From positions 1 to 7,124 of the forward strand of contig SDWK01000218.1 of NCBI GenBank assembly GCA_004195335.1: 7,124 nt of DNA. The letters are read 5' to 3'. Shown piece by piece: positions 5,977-7,124 of this stretch. The notes beneath the pieces were generated by a model, which saw nothing but the letters and a program-made list of their open reading frames with translations, had not been told where the DNA came from and searched no databases. Both the position numbers and the translations under genes were made by a program. The DNA is from Shewanella sp. (GTDB taxonomy: Bacteria; Pseudomonadota; Gammaproteobacteria; Enterobacterales; Shewanellaceae). Positions within the stretch are counted from its first letter, which is position 1. The number at the start of each line of letters is the position of its first letter.

Positions 5977-6882
5977 TCAATAATAAAACCCCGGCGCACC
6001 CTTAAACCGCTTATGCGCCCACAGATACTGCTCCGGAACCTTTTCAATCTGCTGCTCGATCAGCCGATGATAGCGCTCGGTATCGGCCATCGCGTCGCCT
6101 GAGGGAAAACCCTCCAGCGGCGCGAGAATCTGCAGCTGGTAGCCATTGCCAATCCGGGCCACGTTAAAGGGTAACACCGCCGCCCTGCCGGTACGGGCTA
6201 ACGCCGAGATAACCGTCGCGGTCGGCGCAGGCTGGCCACAGAAGTTGATCAGGGCGCTATTCTTGCGTTGATAATTCTGATCGGCGGCAAACCAGATCGT
6301 CTGACCCTTACGCAGTTGCTGCACCATGCGTTTGATATTGTCCTTCGGAATCGCCTCGTCGGCATGCGCGCCCCGACCGCCAGCGGTGATGTACTCCAGC
6401 AGCGGATTGTTCATGCGCCGGTAAACTACTGCAAAACGGGTATGAAACAGCAGTATTCGACTGCTAATTTCAAGATCGGTAAAATGTGCGCACAACAGGA
6501 TCACGCCCTGCCCCTGCTGTTGCGCAGCCTGCAGGTACTCCAGCCCTTCGATCTGGTGTAGCAGCGGCCGCAGCTGGCGTTCACTCCCCCACCAGCAAAG
6601 GGCCGTTTCAAAGAGGGCGATACCCAGGGATTCAAGGTGCTGCTTGACCAATCGCTCCTGTTGCAGGGGAGCCATATCAGCAAAGCAATGTTGAATATTC
6701 TTTCTCACGACACGGACGCGGCTCGGCGCCAATCGATACAGCAACCGCCCGATCGCCCGCCCTAGGGATAGCTGAATGCTAAACGGCAATAGAATCAGCA
6801 GCCGCAACAGCCCCAAGACAAACCATAACGGCCAAAAGCGCGGACCGAGCAGATCACGGAGTCTAGGATTCTTTATCCTCAC
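5977..6882 (-). CDS. lpxL: LpxL/HtrB-family lipid A acyltransferase
   Basis: This 301-residue protein has the layout of LpxL/LpxM enzymes, which add a secondary fatty acid from acyl-ACP to Kdo2-lipid A at the cytoplasmic face of the inner membrane. It starts with PRFWPLWFVLGLLRLL and a single hydrophobic anchor (about 16-35), has RVVRKNIQHCF (57-67), the catalytic H-x4-[DE] motif as HFTDLE (His133, Glu138), VYRRMNNPLLEYI (153-165), a DQNYQRKNS segment (201-209) matching the DQ-x-x-x-x-K-x-S region, and ends with EQYLWAHKRFK (284-294). The DQ form looks more like LpxL than LpxM, but the acyl chain and position are uncertain. The start is GTG, immediately after the TGA of the msbA-like gene, with AGGAG nine bases upstream. 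Coupling with the lipid A flippase fits a role in finishing lipid A before export. Composition resembles the outer GT4 gene rather than the adjacent sulfatase-fold gene. Confidence 0.92.
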   Translation of the reverse strand: MRIKNPRLRDLLGPRFWPLWFVLGLLRLLILLPFSIQLSLGRAIGRLLYRLAPSRVRVVRKNIQHCFADMAPLQQERLVKQHLESLGIALFETALCWWGSERQLRPLLHQIEGLEYLQAAQQQGQGVILLCAHFTDLEISSRILLFHTRFAVVYRRMNNPLLEYITAGGRGAHADEAIPKDNIKRMVQQLRKGQTIWFAADQNYQRKNSALINFCGQPAPTATVISALARTGRAAVLPFNVARIGNGYQLQILAPLEGFPSGDAMADTERYHRLIEQQIEKVPEQYLWAHKRFKGAPGFYY

Positions 6883-7124
6883 TCAGCCCATCTCCTGGTA
6901 CAACTGACGATAAATGCCATTTTGCGCCAACAGCTGCTGGTGACTGCCCACCTCTTTCACCTCACCCTGGTCCATCACCAAAATTCGATCAGCGTGCTCA
7001 ATCGTGGAGAGCCGGTGGGCGATGATAATCGTGGTGCGCCCCTGACAGAGCGTTTCCAGCGCCGCCTGGACCTGACGCTCAGATTCATTATCCAGCGCCG
7101 AGGTGGCCTCATCGAGAATCAATA
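6883..7124 (-). CDS. msbA: MsbA-type lipid A export ABC transporter, C-terminal end (partial)
   Basis: The frame enters from the right edge and ends at TGA 6885-6883. The 80 visible residues are the end of an ABC nucleotide-binding domain: Walker B LILDEA at the very edge, the D-loop SALD, the H-loop in [16 protein letters not shown], and a C-terminal [13 protein letters not shown] segment. The wording around the H-loop ([11 protein letters not shown]) is that of MsbA and related half-transporters, which flip Kdo2-lipid A across the inner membrane using ATP. The transmembrane half, Walker A and signature motif lie outside the window, so MsbA is chosen over other exporters mainly because an lpxL-like gene follows with no gap. 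The same evidence would also fit another lipid or peptide exporter. Confidence 0.82.
   Translation of the reverse strand, partial: LILDEATSALDNESERQVQAALETLCQGRTTIIIAHRLSTIEHADRILVMDQGEVKEVGSHQQLLAQNGIYRQLYQEMG
6892..6896 (-). promoter_or_regulatory. Ribosome binding site inside the msbA end that sets the lpxL GTG start
   Basis: On the minus strand AGGAG lies within the last codons of the msbA-like gene, nine bases before the GTG at 6882-6880. The stop and start read TGAGTG. This arrangement supports the GTG start and translational coupling of the two genes. Confidence 0.6.

Noticed and set aside
6268..6561. Plus-strand 97-codon frame opposite the lpxL-like gene
   Set aside because: It is antisense to a gene with a full set of LpxL motifs and has no domain or ribosome binding site of its own.
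1..7124. CRISPR arrays, tRNA or rRNA genes, riboswitches, toxin-antitoxin or phage-defence genes
   Set aside because: No regularly spaced direct repeats, cloverleaf-like segments or matching protein motifs were seen on either strand by eye.

Overview
The window looks like part of a lipopolysaccharide or surface-glycan locus of a Gram-negative bacterium, most likely a gammaproteobacterium. The evidence is an LpxL/HtrB-type lipid A acyltransferase next to the C-terminus of an MsbA-type lipid A flippase, glycosyltransferases of the LPS-core type, and a remnant of a WavE-family LPS gene. The genus cannot be fixed from the sequence alone.

Layout. Positions 1-3580 form a plus-strand glycosyltransferase series: the tail of a family 2 glycosyltransferase (1-193), overlapped by ATGA with a GT4 glycosyltransferase (190-1296), then a decayed WavE-like gene (1305-1530). 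A more AT-rich cassette follows: a TagD-type cytidylyltransferase (1604-2002), a LicD/fukutin-type phosphotransferase (2033-2659) and a GT7 beta-1,4-galactosyltransferase-like enzyme (2687-3580). A strong rho-independent terminator at 3626-3659 closes the run, and a broken IS3-type orfA fragment sits directly behind it. Positions 7124-3865 run convergently on the minus strand: the C-terminus of MsbA, an LpxL-like acyltransferase starting at a GTG directly after the msbA stop, a 183-base gap with an imperfect hairpin, and an AT-rich five-helix membrane sulfatase-fold enzyme of the LtaS/OpgB type (3865-5793).

How the genes may work together (inference). The GT2, GT4 and GT7 enzymes would build an oligosaccharide on the cytoplasmic face. 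The TagD-like enzyme would make a CDP-polyol, most simply CDP-glycerol, and the LicD-like enzyme would transfer the polyol phosphate to a sugar. LpxL and MsbA finish and export the lipid A carrier. The membrane sulfatase-fold enzyme could add a phosphoglycerol or phosphoethanolamine group in the periplasm. The locus would therefore make an LPS or glycan decorated with polyol phosphate, possibly by both a cytoplasmic CDP-polyol route and a periplasmic phospholipid-donor route.

Base composition is mosaic. Hand counts of single 60-base lines give 35/60 G+C at 961-1020 and 35/60 at 6121-6180 in the outer genes, against 21/60 at 2341-2400 and 18/60 at 4321-4380 in the inner genes. With a decayed WavE gene on one side and an IS3 scar in the middle, this suggests that the central genes were acquired or exchanged between conserved LPS genes.
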